64,000 bases of DNA from Acidobacteriaceae bacterium (GTDB lineage: Bacteria > Acidobacteriota > Terriglobia > Terriglobales > Acidobacteriaceae), in the NCBI GenBank assembly GCA_003134815.1, contig PLCO01000056.1, forward strand, positions 30,485 through 94,484, written 5' to 3'. Under the pieces are notes generated by a model. The model was not told the origin of the DNA. It saw only the letters and a list, made by a program, of their open reading frames with translations, and searched no databases. Both the position numbers and the translations under genes were made by a program. Positions 51,994 to 60,091 of the stretch are shown here, piece after piece (the first letter of the stretch is position 1; every line of letters begins with the position of its first letter).

Positions 51994-52922
51994 GCGGCAC
52001 GGCGGAGCCGGCGACTTCGGCAGATTTGGTTTTTGTTCCCAAGGCAGCGGAGATTGCTCGCGAGGCCGGCGCGCTGCTGCGCGAATTCTATGCGAGGGGC
52101 GTAGAGACGGAATACAAAGGCGACGTGGACATTGTGACCGCGGCCGATCGCGCTTCGGAAAAGCTGATTCGCACGCGGCTGGGTGAGGCGTTTCCGGAGC
52201 ACGGCGTGTACGGCGAAGAAGGCACGCGCGACCGGATGGAGGGGGAGTTCCGCTGGTACGTCGATCCGCTGGACGGGACGACGAACTTTGCGCACGGCTT
52301 TCCGCAGTTCTGCGTGTCCCTAGGTCTGGAGCAGCGAACGAACCTGGACCACCCGGCGGGGGGTTTGAAGGCCGGCGAAGACGGGACGCTGGCGGCAGCA
52401 GTGATCTACGATCCGCTGCGGGACGAGCTGTTCACGGCCGAGCGCGGGCGTGGGGCGCGACTGAATGGCGAGCCAGCGAGAGTTTCGCGCAACGCGAAGT
52501 TGGCCGAGTCGCTGCTGGGTACTGGCTTTCCCAGCCACAAGCGGCACAATAGCCCGAACATTCACTTTTACCAGGAGTTCACATTGCGCTCACACGGGGT
52601 GCGCCGGGCAGGTTCTGCGGCGCTTGACCTGGCGTATGTGGCCTGCGGGCGGATGGATGCGTTCTGGGAGTTCAACCTGAATCCGTGGGATACGGCGGCC
52701 GGGATTCTGCTTGTAGAAGAGGCCGGTGGACGAGTGACCGACTTTGCGGGCGCGCGGTTCCAACTGAAGAGCGAAGAGATTCTGGCGTCGAACGGGCTGA
52801 TTCACGAAGAACTCATCGGGTTGTTCAAGGACATGTTTGCCGGGCGCAATCTGGCGCCCATTCCGACGCCGGAGGAGTTTGCGAGGGCGCGAGCGGTGAG
52901 AGCCAAAACGGGCCGGGAGTGA
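51990..52922 (+). CDS. suhB: Inositol monophosphatase-family phosphatase
   Basis: 310 residues from a GTG at 51990, overlapping the Hfq-like gene by 4 bases. Metal-binding motifs of the family are present: YGEEG (Glu), WYVDPLDGTTNFAHG (Asp, Asp, Thr) and NLNPWDTAAG (Asp). Could act on inositol phosphate, or as histidinol phosphatase (HisN type), which the his operon here lacks; the sequence alone does not decide. An insert (NLDHPAGGLKAGED) makes it slightly longer than usual. Confidence 0.85.
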   Translation: MSGTAEPATSADLVFVPKAAEIAREAGALLREFYARGVETEYKGDVDIVTAADRASEKLIRTRLGEAFPEHGVYGEEGTRDRMEGEFRWYVDPLDGTTNFAHGFPQFCVSLGLEQRTNLDHPAGGLKAGEDGTLAAAVIYDPLRDELFTAERGRGARLNGEPARVSRNAKLAESLLGTGFPSHKRHNSPNIHFYQEFTLRSHGVRRAGSAALDLAYVACGRMDAFWEFNLNPWDTAAGILLVEEAGGRVTDFAGARFQLKSEEILASNGLIHEELIGLFKDMFAGRNLAPIPTPEEFARARAVRAKTGRE

Positions 52923-53001
52923 GCGCGGCGGCCCTTCCCGCATGGCAAAACGCGGGCAGATAGCGTGGAAATCAGGGCGCAGGCCGTATGCTACTATCAG
53001 C

Positions 53002-53043
53002 GTCGTAAAGATCGGGTCGTAAAGATCGGGTCGTAAAGATCAG
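53002..53043. repeat. Three tandem 14-base repeats
   Basis: Three units GTCGTAAAGATC(G/A)G head to tail, starting at 53002, 53016 and 53030. The array ends 47 bases before the ferredoxin ATG, so it lies in its promoter/leader region. Confidence 0.85.
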
Positions 53044-53090
53044 AGCGGATCGCGAGCGCGAGGCCGCGGGAACTCCTGGAGAGAGCAGAC

Positions 53091-53351
53091 ATGGCATACG
53101 TCATTGCAGAACCCTGTATCGGCACCAAGGACAGCGCCTGTGTGGACGCCTGTCCCGTCGATTGCATCCACCCTAAGAAAGATGAAGCCGGTTTCGCCGA
53201 AACCGATCAGCTGTTCATTGACCCGGTCGAGTGCATTGACTGCGGTGCTTGCGTGCCAGTATGCCCGGTGTCGGCCATCTTTGCGCAGGACGATCTGCCG
53301 GAGAAGTGGGCGCACTTTACCGAGAAGAACGCCGCGCATTTCGGCCGTTAG
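53091..53351 (+). CDS. fdxA: 7Fe (3Fe-4S/4Fe-4S) ferredoxin
   Basis: 86 residues. First cluster region CIGTKDSACVDACPVDCI (C-x7-C-x3-C, then CP), the spacing of a 3Fe-4S site; second CIDCGACVPVCPV, a regular 4Fe-4S site. Small soluble electron carrier. Good GGAGAGAG site. Followed by a terminator-like hairpin. Confidence 0.93.
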   Translation: MAYVIAEPCIGTKDSACVDACPVDCIHPKKDEAGFAETDQLFIDPVECIDCGACVPVCPVSAIFAQDDLPEKWAHFTEKNAAHFGR

Positions 53352-53387
53352 ACGGCCCAGCATCAACGAGCCGCAGTAGCCCAAGAG

Positions 53388-53418
53388 AACGCGCATCCCG
53401 TCCTGCGGAATGCGCGTT
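53388..53418 (+). terminator. Terminator-like hairpin after ferredoxin
   Basis: Arms AACGCGCATCCCG and CGGAATGCGCGTT pair over 13 positions with one mismatch around a 5-base loop; the tail TGTGTCTG is only moderately T-rich. It also lies before the convergent vapC stop and may serve both. Confidence 0.6.
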
Positions 53419-53444
53419 TGTGTCTGCGCCGACGATGCGGGAAA

Positions 53445-53840
53445 CTATGCGACCAGTTCCATCCCGGCATCGCGAGCCGCGACTTGATCGAAAGTGAGGG
53501 TTCGGCTGCAGCCGGTGGCTCGCGCCGAGGCAGCGATCAGGCAGTCGGCGAAATCGGCTTTGCCCAAACGAAATCGCTCCACAGCATCGTCCACAACAGC
53601 CGCCTGCTCCACCACCATTGCTTCCATCGTGAGCAATCGATTAAGAATATCCGCAACGGCACTCCTGCCGGCGCCTTTCTTGCCGGTCATCACCCAGACC
53701 AACTCAAGGATTGCGGCTAATCCAACCCAGCCGGGATCGTCGACAGTAAGTGAATCGAAGATGACGTCAGTTTTGGGGCTTTGTTGCGCGTCATCCTGCG
53801 CGAAATAACGCACGAGCACATTGGTATCGAGGCCGATCAC
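53445..53840 (-). CDS. vapC: PIN-domain toxin (VapC-like)
   Basis: 131 residues. PIN ribonuclease motifs: first Asp in MIGLDTNVLVRYF, Glu in AAILELVWVM, and Asp pair in GKADFADCLIAA. Expected to cleave tRNA or other RNA when free. Follows the antitoxin by 2 bases. All acidic catalytic residues seem present, so it is probably active. Confidence 0.9.
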   Translation of the reverse strand: MIGLDTNVLVRYFAQDDAQQSPKTDVIFDSLTVDDPGWVGLAAILELVWVMTGKKGAGRSAVADILNRLLTMEAMVVEQAAVVDDAVERFRLGKADFADCLIAASARATGCSRTLTFDQVAARDAGMELVA

Positions 53841-53842
53841 GG

Positions 53843-54127
53843 CTATTCTCCGTCTGAGATTATCTGCGCATCGCTCTTTGTTGCAGCATCCAGTTCCGCT
53901 GCTCGCCGGTGAATGATTTCGTTCATTTCCTCATCGGTCTTCGGCACATCAAAACCCGTCAGGCAGCCCCGAAGATCCCGGATGGAACCGGTCTTTGCAC
54001 GGAAAATGAATTCCCCCTTCGCCGTCTCACGAAAATCAACCTGCGTGCCCGGCCTGAGCCCCAGCACTTTGCGCACTTTGACAGGAATGGTAATTTGGCC
54101 TTTGGATGTGACTTTTGCCGTGGGCAT
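53843..54127 (-). CDS. vapB: AbrB/MazE-type antitoxin (VapB-like)
   Basis: 94 residues. N-terminal SpoVT-AbrB DNA-binding fold (TAKVTSKGQITIPVKVRKVLGL), C-terminal acidic helix for toxin binding. Binds VapC and probably represses its own promoter. Upstream DNA is AT-rich and carries a direct repeat (54187-54218). Confidence 0.9.
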   Translation of the reverse strand: MPTAKVTSKGQITIPVKVRKVLGLRPGTQVDFRETAKGEFIFRAKTGSIRDLRGCLTGFDVPKTDEEMNEIIHRRAAELDAATKSDAQIISDGE

Positions 54128-54186
54128 GAGCTACTCCTTACCTTTCCGACTGTATCTTACTTTTTATGATTTATGCTAGTCCTATG

Positions 54187-54218
54187 AAAATTGCCTTACT
54201 CTGATAATTTTACCTTAC
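54187..54218. promoter_or_regulatory. Direct repeat, possible vapBC operator
   Basis: AAAATTGCCTTAC (54187-54199) and AATTTTACCTTAC (54206-54218) are near copies 19 bases apart, in AT-rich DNA 60-90 bases upstream of vapB. Antitoxin autoregulation at repeats is typical of such loci; binding here is inference. Confidence 0.4.
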
Positions 54219-54278
54219 ATTATTGTGGTCGGATTGAAGTAACGCTCGCGGATGCAGAGGATGCGATGATGGAATCGC

Positions 54279-55037
54279 ATGAATGTGCTCACATCGGAAG
54301 CGGTGGTACTGCGCACCTGGCCGGTGCATGAGGCCGACCTGCTGGTGAGCTTTTTTACGCGGGATTACGGCCGGCTGAAGGGCATGGCCAAGGCGGCGCT
54401 GAAGAGCCGCAAGCGATTTGGTGGCGCGCTGGAGCCGATGACGCTGGCGCGGGCGTGGTTTGCCGAGCGGCCACGGCAAGAGCTGGTGCGGCTAGATCAA
54501 TTGGAGATTCTGCGGTCTCCCTTGTCGACGCCGGTAGACCAGACGCGCATGGCGGTGCTGAGCTTTTATGCCGAAGTGATTGACGAGGCGCTGCCGGAGC
54601 GCGACCCGCAGGCGACGGTGTTCCGGCTGCTGGCAAGCGTTCTAGAGCAGACGAGTGCCGCGAAGTCCGAAACAGTGCAGCCGTGGATGGCGCTGACGTA
54701 TTTCTCCTTGTGGATGACGCGGCTGATGGGCCTGCTGCCGGACATTGGCCATTGCATGGTGTGTGGAGACGCGCTGGGTACGGGCGACGTACGCTTCAAC
54801 GCATATACGGATGGGCTGTTTTGTGGGCTGCATTCGAATGGGAGCGGGAGCGGGCTGAGCGCTGATAGCTGGCAACTGGCGCAACGGATGCTGAAGGCGC
54901 CGGCGGCCAGTTTTGCCGGCGAGGCGTGGCCGCGGAAGCGGGGGCAGGATCTGCGGCGCTTTACGCTGCAGACGCTGGAGCGGCATTTGGAGCGGAAGCT
55001 GAAGACGGCCGAGGCGCTGGCGAGGCTGGGCGGGTGA
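54279..55037 (+). CDS. recO: DNA repair protein RecO
   Basis: 252 residues. N-terminal OB fold (TSEAVVLRTWPVHEADLLVSFFT in part: VVLRTWPVHEADLLV), RLKGMAKAAL with the conserved KG, and the C-terminal helical domain with a zinc-like site CMVCG ... FCGLH (three Cys plus His). Helps RecR load RecA on single-stranded DNA. The last 31 bases are duplicated downstream (55622-55652), flanking the toxin-antitoxin pair. Confidence 0.93.
   Translation: MNVLTSEAVVLRTWPVHEADLLVSFFTRDYGRLKGMAKAALKSRKRFGGALEPMTLARAWFAERPRQELVRLDQLEILRSPLSTPVDQTRMAVLSFYAEVIDEALPERDPQATVFRLLASVLEQTSAAKSETVQPWMALTYFSLWMTRLMGLLPDIGHCMVCGDALGTGDVRFNAYTDGLFCGLHSNGSGSGLSADSWQLAQRMLKAPAASFAGEAWPRKRGQDLRRFTLQTLERHLERKLKTAEALARLGG
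55007..55037 (+). repeat. Direct repeat, copy 1 (recO 3' end)
   Basis: The last 31 bases of recO, including its stop, match 55622-55652 at 30 of 31 positions. Between the two copies lie exactly one antitoxin and one toxin gene. Confidence 0.92.
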
Positions 55038-55091
55038 AGGGCCGAAGCCTGCTGCGTTGCCCGGAAGCCAGATTCCTCCTACACTATAGCG

Positions 55092-55316
55092 ATGGAAGTG
55101 CAATTCACCCCCGATCTTGAGGCGCGGCTCGCGGAGCGGGCCGCCCGGCAATGCCTCAGCCCCGATGAGCTTGTTCGGGACGTGGTTGCCAAATACCTCC
55201 GGGACGAAGATCGCTTCGTTGAAGCTGTCCGACGCGGTGAGGCCGCTCTGGATCGGGGCGAGGCTTTGACCCACGAGCAGGTTGGCGACCGGTTGAGGCG
55301 CTTTCTCGAGCCTTAA
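55092..55316 (+). CDS. Antitoxin of a ParD/RelB-like addiction module
   Basis: 74 residues. N-terminal helical DNA-binding-like part (LEARLAERAARQCLSPDELVRDVV shortened: AERAARQCLSPDELV) and an acidic C-terminus (AALDRGEALTHEQVGDRL). Shares one base with the toxin gene (TAATG). Symbol withheld as the family is not certain. Confidence 0.78.
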   Translation: MEVQFTPDLEARLAERAARQCLSPDELVRDVVAKYLRDEDRFVEAVRRGEAALDRGEALTHEQVGDRLRRFLEP

Positions 55317-55693
55317 TGGAGATCCGATGGTCCCTGCCTGCGGCCGAAGACCTTCAGCGCATCTGCGCGTGGATTGAGCGCGACAATCCGGAAGCTGCCA
55401 AACAGGTTGCGACGACTATTTATCACGGAATCACTCAACTCAAGCATCTTCCCGGCATGGGTCGTACAAGCACCCGTATGAGCGGGTGGCGCGAACTGAT
55501 TTTCTCGCCACTGCCCTACATAGCTGTTTATCGAGTCAAACACGACGCAATCGAAATTGCGCGCATTTATCATGGCGCGCAGAACTGGCCTCGAGTACGC
55601 GCGATTATCGGATCGCCATGCGGCCAAGGCGCTGGCGAGGCTGGGCGGGTGAGCGACCAGCGTACCTTGGTAACCATGAAGGCAGATCGCTGA
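55316..55693 (+). CDS. ParE/RelE-family toxin with aberrant C-terminal tail
   Basis: 125 residues. Core of the ParE/RelE fold: IRWSLPAAEDLQRICAWI, KHLPGMGRTSTRMSGWREL, YIAVYRVKHDAIEIARIYHGAQNWP. Related toxins normally end near HGAQNWP plus a few residues, about 97-103; here 22-28 extra residues are encoded by the duplicated recO end and beyond, read in another frame (CGQGAGEAGRVSDQRT). The tail is probably acquired by read-through after insertion. Activity may be altered. Confidence 0.8.
   Translation: MEIRWSLPAAEDLQRICAWIERDNPEAAKQVATTIYHGITQLKHLPGMGRTSTRMSGWRELIFSPLPYIAVYRVKHDAIEIARIYHGAQNWPRVRAIIGSPCGQGAGEAGRVSDQRTLVTMKADR
55622..55652 (+). repeat. Direct repeat, copy 2 (displaced recO end)
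   Basis: 31 bases matching the recO 3' end with one difference (A for G at 55626). It lies inside the toxin frame but out of the recO frame context, and is followed by the DNA that would have followed recO before insertion. Confidence 0.92.
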
Positions 55694-55735
55694 CTGGTAG
55701 AATCTTTGCTTAGTTCAGATGAGAGAGAGCTGCCA

Positions 55736-56698
55736 GTGTCCGTTGCCCAGCCCGAAGCGCGCTTGAAGACAAGTTCCCTCACTTTCCAGGATCTTTTGTT
55801 TCGCCTGCAGGCGTTCTGGGCGGAGCGCGGATGCGTGCTGCAGCAGCCCTACGATGTGGAAGTGGGCGCCGGCACGATGTGTCCGGAGACGTTTCTGCGC
55901 GTGCTGGGGCCGAAGCCCTACAAGGTGGGCTATGCGCAGCCCTCGCGGCGGCCGGCCGACGGGCGATACGGCGAGAATCCCAACCGGCTGTTCAAGCACA
56001 CGCAGTTCCAATTGATTCTGAAGCCGCCTCCGGTAAACGTGCAGGAGCTGTATCTCGAATCGCTTGAGGCGATGGGGATCGACCTGAAGCACCACGATTT
56101 GAAGTTCGAAGAGGACAACTGGGAGTGGCCGGCGGGCGGCGCGTGGGGCGTGGGCTGGCAGGTGATGCTGGACGGCCTGGAGATTACGCAGTTCACGTAC
56201 TTCCAGCAGTGCGGCGGGATGGATCTGGACCCGATTTGCGCCGAGCTGACATACGGCATGGAGCGCATCGCAGCGTTCCTGCAGGATGTGGACTCGATCT
56301 ACGACATTGTGTGGGCGCGGGATAAAGAGACAGGTGCAACGGTGACCTACGGCGATGTGCGGCTGGCGGACGAGTTGCAGTTTTCCGTGTACAACTTCGA
56401 GATGGCCGATGTGGCGCGACTTTGGGAGCACTTCAATTCTTATGAGGCCGAGGCGCAGGCACTGCTGGAAAAGGCGAACGCCGTGCTGACGGACGAAAAT
56501 GCGAGCCCGAAGGAAAAGAAAAGATTTCCTATGCTGGCGACATACGAGCTGGCGCTGAAGTGCTCGAACCTGTTCAATTTGCTCGACGCGCGCGGCGCGA
56601 TCAGCGTGACGGAGCGTGTGGGCGTGATTGGACGGATTCGCGCGCTGGTAGTGGGCGTGGCGAAGGCGTGGGCGATGCAGCAGGAGACGAGCTCTTAG
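55736..56698 (+). CDS. glyQ: Glycyl-tRNA synthetase alpha subunit
   Basis: 320 residues from a GTG at 55736 with an AGAGAG site; a TTG at 55706 is the alternative. Catalytic subunit of the bacterial alpha2beta2 enzyme. Motifs: [50 protein letters not shown] shortened, [18 protein letters not shown] in part. Followed by glyS after 121 bases with an inverted repeat. Confidence 0.96.
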   Translation: MSVAQPEARLKTSSLTFQDLLFRLQAFWAERGCVLQQPYDVEVGAGTMCPETFLRVLGPKPYKVGYAQPSRRPADGRYGENPNRLFKHTQFQLILKPPPVNVQELYLESLEAMGIDLKHHDLKFEEDNWEWPAGGAWGVGWQVMLDGLEITQFTYFQQCGGMDLDPICAELTYGMERIAAFLQDVDSIYDIVWARDKETGATVTYGDVRLADELQFSVYNFEMADVARLWEHFNSYEAEAQALLEKANAVLTDENASPKEKKRFPMLATYELALKCSNLFNLLDARGAISVTERVGVIGRIRALVVGVAKAWAMQQETSS

Positions 56699-56782
56699 CT
56701 TTTAGCCATTAGCTTTCGGTTGCTGAGCTTGAGGCAGCGGGTTGCGGCAAGAAAAGAACTAATAGCTAAGAGCTAAAAGCTC
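56689..56782. repeat. Inverted repeat between glyQ and glyS
   Basis: Left arm 56689-56715 includes the glyQ stop codon; right arm 56757-56782. About 22 of 25 positions pair, and each arm is itself made of repeated AGCT(C/T)TTAGC-like units. Could form a large hairpin in the mRNA between the two subunit genes. Confidence 0.75.
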
Positions 56783-56819
56783 GAAGCGTGAAGCAGAACA
56801 GATGGAAGAACTCTAAGTT

Positions 56820-58904
56820 ATGTCTGACTTTTTATTAGAGATCGGGCTCGAAGAGGTTCCGGCGCGGATGATTGCCGCGGCGGAGGCCGAGCTGGGCAAG
56901 CGCGTGAGCGAGTTGCTGAAGCGCGAGCGCCTCATGAGCAATGGCGCGAAGGTGGCGACATATTCCACTCCGCGGCGGCTGGCGGTGCTGGCTGAAGGCG
57001 TGCAGGCGAAACAGGCCGACACCGAAAAAGTGGTGATGGGCCCATCGTGGAAGATTGCGTTCAAAGACGCTGAGCCGACAGCGGCGGGCGAGGCCTTTGC
57101 GAAAAAGGCGGGCGTGGAAGTTTCCGACCTCAAAAAAATTGAGACGTCGAAGGGCGAGTACGTGGGCGCCTCGGTGAAGCTGACGGGGCGGACGGCGAGC
57201 GAAATCCTGATTGCCGAGTTGCCCAAGGAAGTGCTGGGGCTTTACTGGGCCAAGAATATGTACTGGCGCGCGGCGAAGCCGGAGCGGTTTGTAAGGCCGG
57301 TGCGCTGGGTCGCGGCGATGATCGATTCAAGCGTGGTTCCCCTGGAGATTGCGGGAATCGCTGCGGGCAACACGAGCCGCGGTCATCGCGTGCTCTCCGG
57401 AGACAAGCCGGTCGTGATCGATACGGCGAAGAGCTACGTCGAGGCGTTGCGCGCGGCGTTCGTCGTAGTTGACGTTGCCGAGCGGAGACAGATCATTCGG
57501 AAAACACTGGACGCGGCGACGCGGACGGTTGCCGGAGCGCGCTGGCGCGAGGACGAAGCCCTCGTCGAGACGGTGACTCACCTAACCGAGTGGCCGACGG
57601 TAATTCTCGGCAACTTTGAGAGAAAATATCTGGACCTGCCGGAAGAGGTTCTTGTAACGGTGATGCGCGACCACCAGAAGTACTTCGCGGTGGAAGATGC
57701 AGAGGGAAAGCTTGCGCCGCATTTTCTGGCGGTGCTGAATACACAGGCGGACGATGAGGGCGCGGCGATCATAAGGCACGGGAATGCGCGCGTGCTGCGG
57801 GCGCGGTTTGCGGACGCGCGATTCTTCTGGGACGTGGATCAGAAAACGCCGCTGGCAAAGCGCATGGAGAGCCTCAAAAATGTCACGTTCCAGAAGGAGC
57901 TGGGCAGCTACTACTGGAAGTGCGAACAAAACCTGGCGGTAGCGAATGCGCTGGCCACGATTGTCAGGGGCGCCGACGCACCGTTCGACGAGGCGGCGCT
58001 TTTCAAGGCTGTCGAGCTGGCCAAGACCGATCTTACGACGGAACTGGTGAAGGAATTCACTGAGCTGCAGGGCGTGATTGGTGGGCTGTACGCGCGGGCG
58101 CAAGGATTAGACGAAAAGGTTGCGCAGGCGATTTATGACCAGTACTCGCCGGCTTCGGCGGAGGGTGCGATTCCTTCGACGGTAGAGGGGCAATTGCTCG
58201 GGATCGCCGACCGGATTCAGACGATCGTGGCGATGTTTGGGATTGGCAATGCGCCGACGGGATCGAAGGATCCGTTTGCGCTGCGACGCGCGGCGAATGC
58301 GATTGTCAAGATTCTGGCTGAGTCTGGATTGCCGCTGACGCTGAGCGATGTGATCAACGCGAGTAGTGTGAGCGATGCTGGCAAAGCGCAGGTGAACGAG
58401 TTCTTCCGCGAGCGGCTGCAGTTCTATTTGAAAGATGTGCGCGGATTCGCGTACGACGTGGTGAATGCGGTGCTGGCCGTAGGCGCGGACGATGTGCGCG
58501 ACGCGGTTGCACGTGCCGAAGCGCTGACGGCGGTGCGCGGGTCAGAGGATTTCGCGGCGGTTTCGGCAGCGTGCAAACGCATCAAGAACATTCTGCGGCA
58601 GGCAGAGGAAAAAGGTTTTCGTCCCGATCCGCCGAAGCTCGGCCAACTTGCCCTGGAGGCGATTGACTTGTGGGACCGGTCAAAAGAAATTGGGCCGCAG
58701 ATTTCCAAGCTCAGCGAGCAACGCGCCTACCGCGAGGCTCTCGCGCTCATCGCAACCTTGCGACCCACGGTCGACCAGTTCTTCGATAAGGTGATGGTGC
58801 TCGATCCTGACGAGAAGGTTCGCAGCGCGAACCTTGGGCTGATTGATGAGGTTTTGCGCAATTTTTCTACCATCGCGGACTTCAGCGAGATTGTGACGGC
58901 GTAG
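56820..58904 (+). CDS. glyS: Glycyl-tRNA synthetase beta subunit
   Basis: 694 residues, normal length. MSDFLLEIGLEEVPARMI at the start, VMRDHQKYFAVED, and the C-terminal anticodon-binding domain with KRIKNILRQAEEKGF and FFDKVMVLDPDEKVRSANL in part. Needed with GlyQ for glycine charging. The gap between glyQ and glyS is larger than usual because of the inverted repeat. Confidence 0.96.
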   Translation: MSDFLLEIGLEEVPARMIAAAEAELGKRVSELLKRERLMSNGAKVATYSTPRRLAVLAEGVQAKQADTEKVVMGPSWKIAFKDAEPTAAGEAFAKKAGVEVSDLKKIETSKGEYVGASVKLTGRTASEILIAELPKEVLGLYWAKNMYWRAAKPERFVRPVRWVAAMIDSSVVPLEIAGIAAGNTSRGHRVLSGDKPVVIDTAKSYVEALRAAFVVVDVAERRQIIRKTLDAATRTVAGARWREDEALVETVTHLTEWPTVILGNFERKYLDLPEEVLVTVMRDHQKYFAVEDAEGKLAPHFLAVLNTQADDEGAAIIRHGNARVLRARFADARFFWDVDQKTPLAKRMESLKNVTFQKELGSYYWKCEQNLAVANALATIVRGADAPFDEAALFKAVELAKTDLTTELVKEFTELQGVIGGLYARAQGLDEKVAQAIYDQYSPASAEGAIPSTVEGQLLGIADRIQTIVAMFGIGNAPTGSKDPFALRRAANAIVKILAESGLPLTLSDVINASSVSDAGKAQVNEFFRERLQFYLKDVRGFAYDVVNAVLAVGADDVRDAVARAEALTAVRGSEDFAAVSAACKRIKNILRQAEEKGFRPDPPKLGQLALEAIDLWDRSKEIGPQISKLSEQRAYREALALIATLRPTVDQFFDKVMVLDPDEKVRSANLGLIDEVLRNFSTIADFSEIVTA

Positions 58905-58949
58905 CGTCGAGGGCTACTCCTTCGCCGCAGCTCGGAATTTCCAGCCACC

Positions 58950-60011
58950 CTACTGCCCATCCAGAAAAGCACGTACAACCGGACTCAATTTGGCGGCTTC
59001 GCAGCCATTGGAGATGTGTCCGCATTCGGAATCGAGAACGAAGACCTTGGCGCCGATGGCCTTGGCGAAGTCCTCTGCCGGCAGGGGATTGACCATGTGA
59101 TCCTGCGCTGCCACCACCACCAGCACACGCGCTTTGACGCGACTTTCCGCGGCATCCATCGCGCCGGCGCGAGCCACATCGTGATGGATCATGGCTTCCA
59201 GTTGCGACAGCCAGTCATTGGCGTCGAAGGGGAGAATGCCCTTGGCGTAATAGGCGGCATAATCGGCGGCAAACTTCTCCGGCGGGTGCATGCGCGCATA
59301 GTATGCCGGAGTGGTGAGGTGCATGTCGTGCAGCGCTTCAACCGCGCCAAGGGGCGGGCGCCGGGCATAATGGCCGTTCTGCCAGGCGGAATCGGAGCGC
59401 ATCGCATCCTCTTCCGCATGCCAAAGAAGCAGGTCGTAGCCCGTAAGACGCGGCGAGCCGACAATGGGAATCGCGACGTCAATGAAGGTGGGGTAATCCA
59501 CCATCCACTCGAAAGTCTGCATGCCGCCCATCGAAACGCCCATGACCGCGTGAAGGTGCTTGAGACCAAGCGTCTCGGTCGCGAGGCGGTATTCTGCGCT
59601 GACCATGTCGCGGATAGTAAACGCGGGAAAGAGCGGGCCGGGCTGCGCGATGGAGTTCGAGGGTGAGGAGGAAACGCCATCGCCGAATACGTCGACGACA
59701 ATGGCGAAGTATTTCGATGGGTCGACGAGCGAGTCCGCGTTCATAAAGCCGGCAAGGCTCGAGCTGGTTCCGGAAAAATATGTGGGGAAGAGCACGGCGT
59801 TTGAACGGTCGGCGCTGAGCTTGCCCCAGGTGCGGTAGCCAAGGCGGCAGCCCGCGATCTGTTGGCCGTTTTCCAAATTGCAGGCTCCAAGATCGGCGAA
59901 CTGCTGCTGGCCGTCGGGCGCGGGCGGCTGCGCGGGCTGTTGCGCCCTGCCGGTTGTGAAGGCCGCGAAGGAGATGAAGAGCGCGAGGAACTGGAAGGCA
60001 TGTTTTCGCAT
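58950..60011 (-). CDS. Secreted alpha/beta hydrolase related to homoserine acetyltransferase (MetX)
   Basis: 353 residues. Signal peptide (residues 1-23), then an alpha/beta hydrolase of the MetX group: nucleophile Ser in MGVSMGGMQ, Asp in AAQDHMVNP, His in ECGHISNG, and oxyanion region LFPTYFSGTSSS. True MetX enzymes are cytosolic; the export signal and loose match suggest a different, periplasmic esterase-like role. Convergent with glyS. Confidence 0.82.
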   Translation of the reverse strand: MRKHAFQFLALFISFAAFTTGRAQQPAQPPAPDGQQQFADLGACNLENGQQIAGCRLGYRTWGKLSADRSNAVLFPTYFSGTSSSLAGFMNADSLVDPSKYFAIVVDVFGDGVSSSPSNSIAQPGPLFPAFTIRDMVSAEYRLATETLGLKHLHAVMGVSMGGMQTFEWMVDYPTFIDVAIPIVGSPRLTGYDLLLWHAEEDAMRSDSAWQNGHYARRPPLGAVEALHDMHLTTPAYYARMHPPEKFAADYAAYYAKGILPFDANDWLSQLEAMIHHDVARAGAMDAAESRVKARVLVVVAAQDHMVNPLPAEDFAKAIGAKVFVLDSECGHISNGCEAAKLSPVVRAFLDGQ

Positions 60012-60091
60012 GACAGAAAGTCTACATCGAGGAAGGCGGAGTGCTCACGCCGCAACGGAAAGCGGCGGCAGCGCGTCTAGAATCAAGAGAG

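Noticed and set aside
55007..55652. Phage or integrative-element attachment site at a tRNA
   Set aside because: The repeated sequence is the coding end of recO, not a tRNA, and no integrase lies between the copies.
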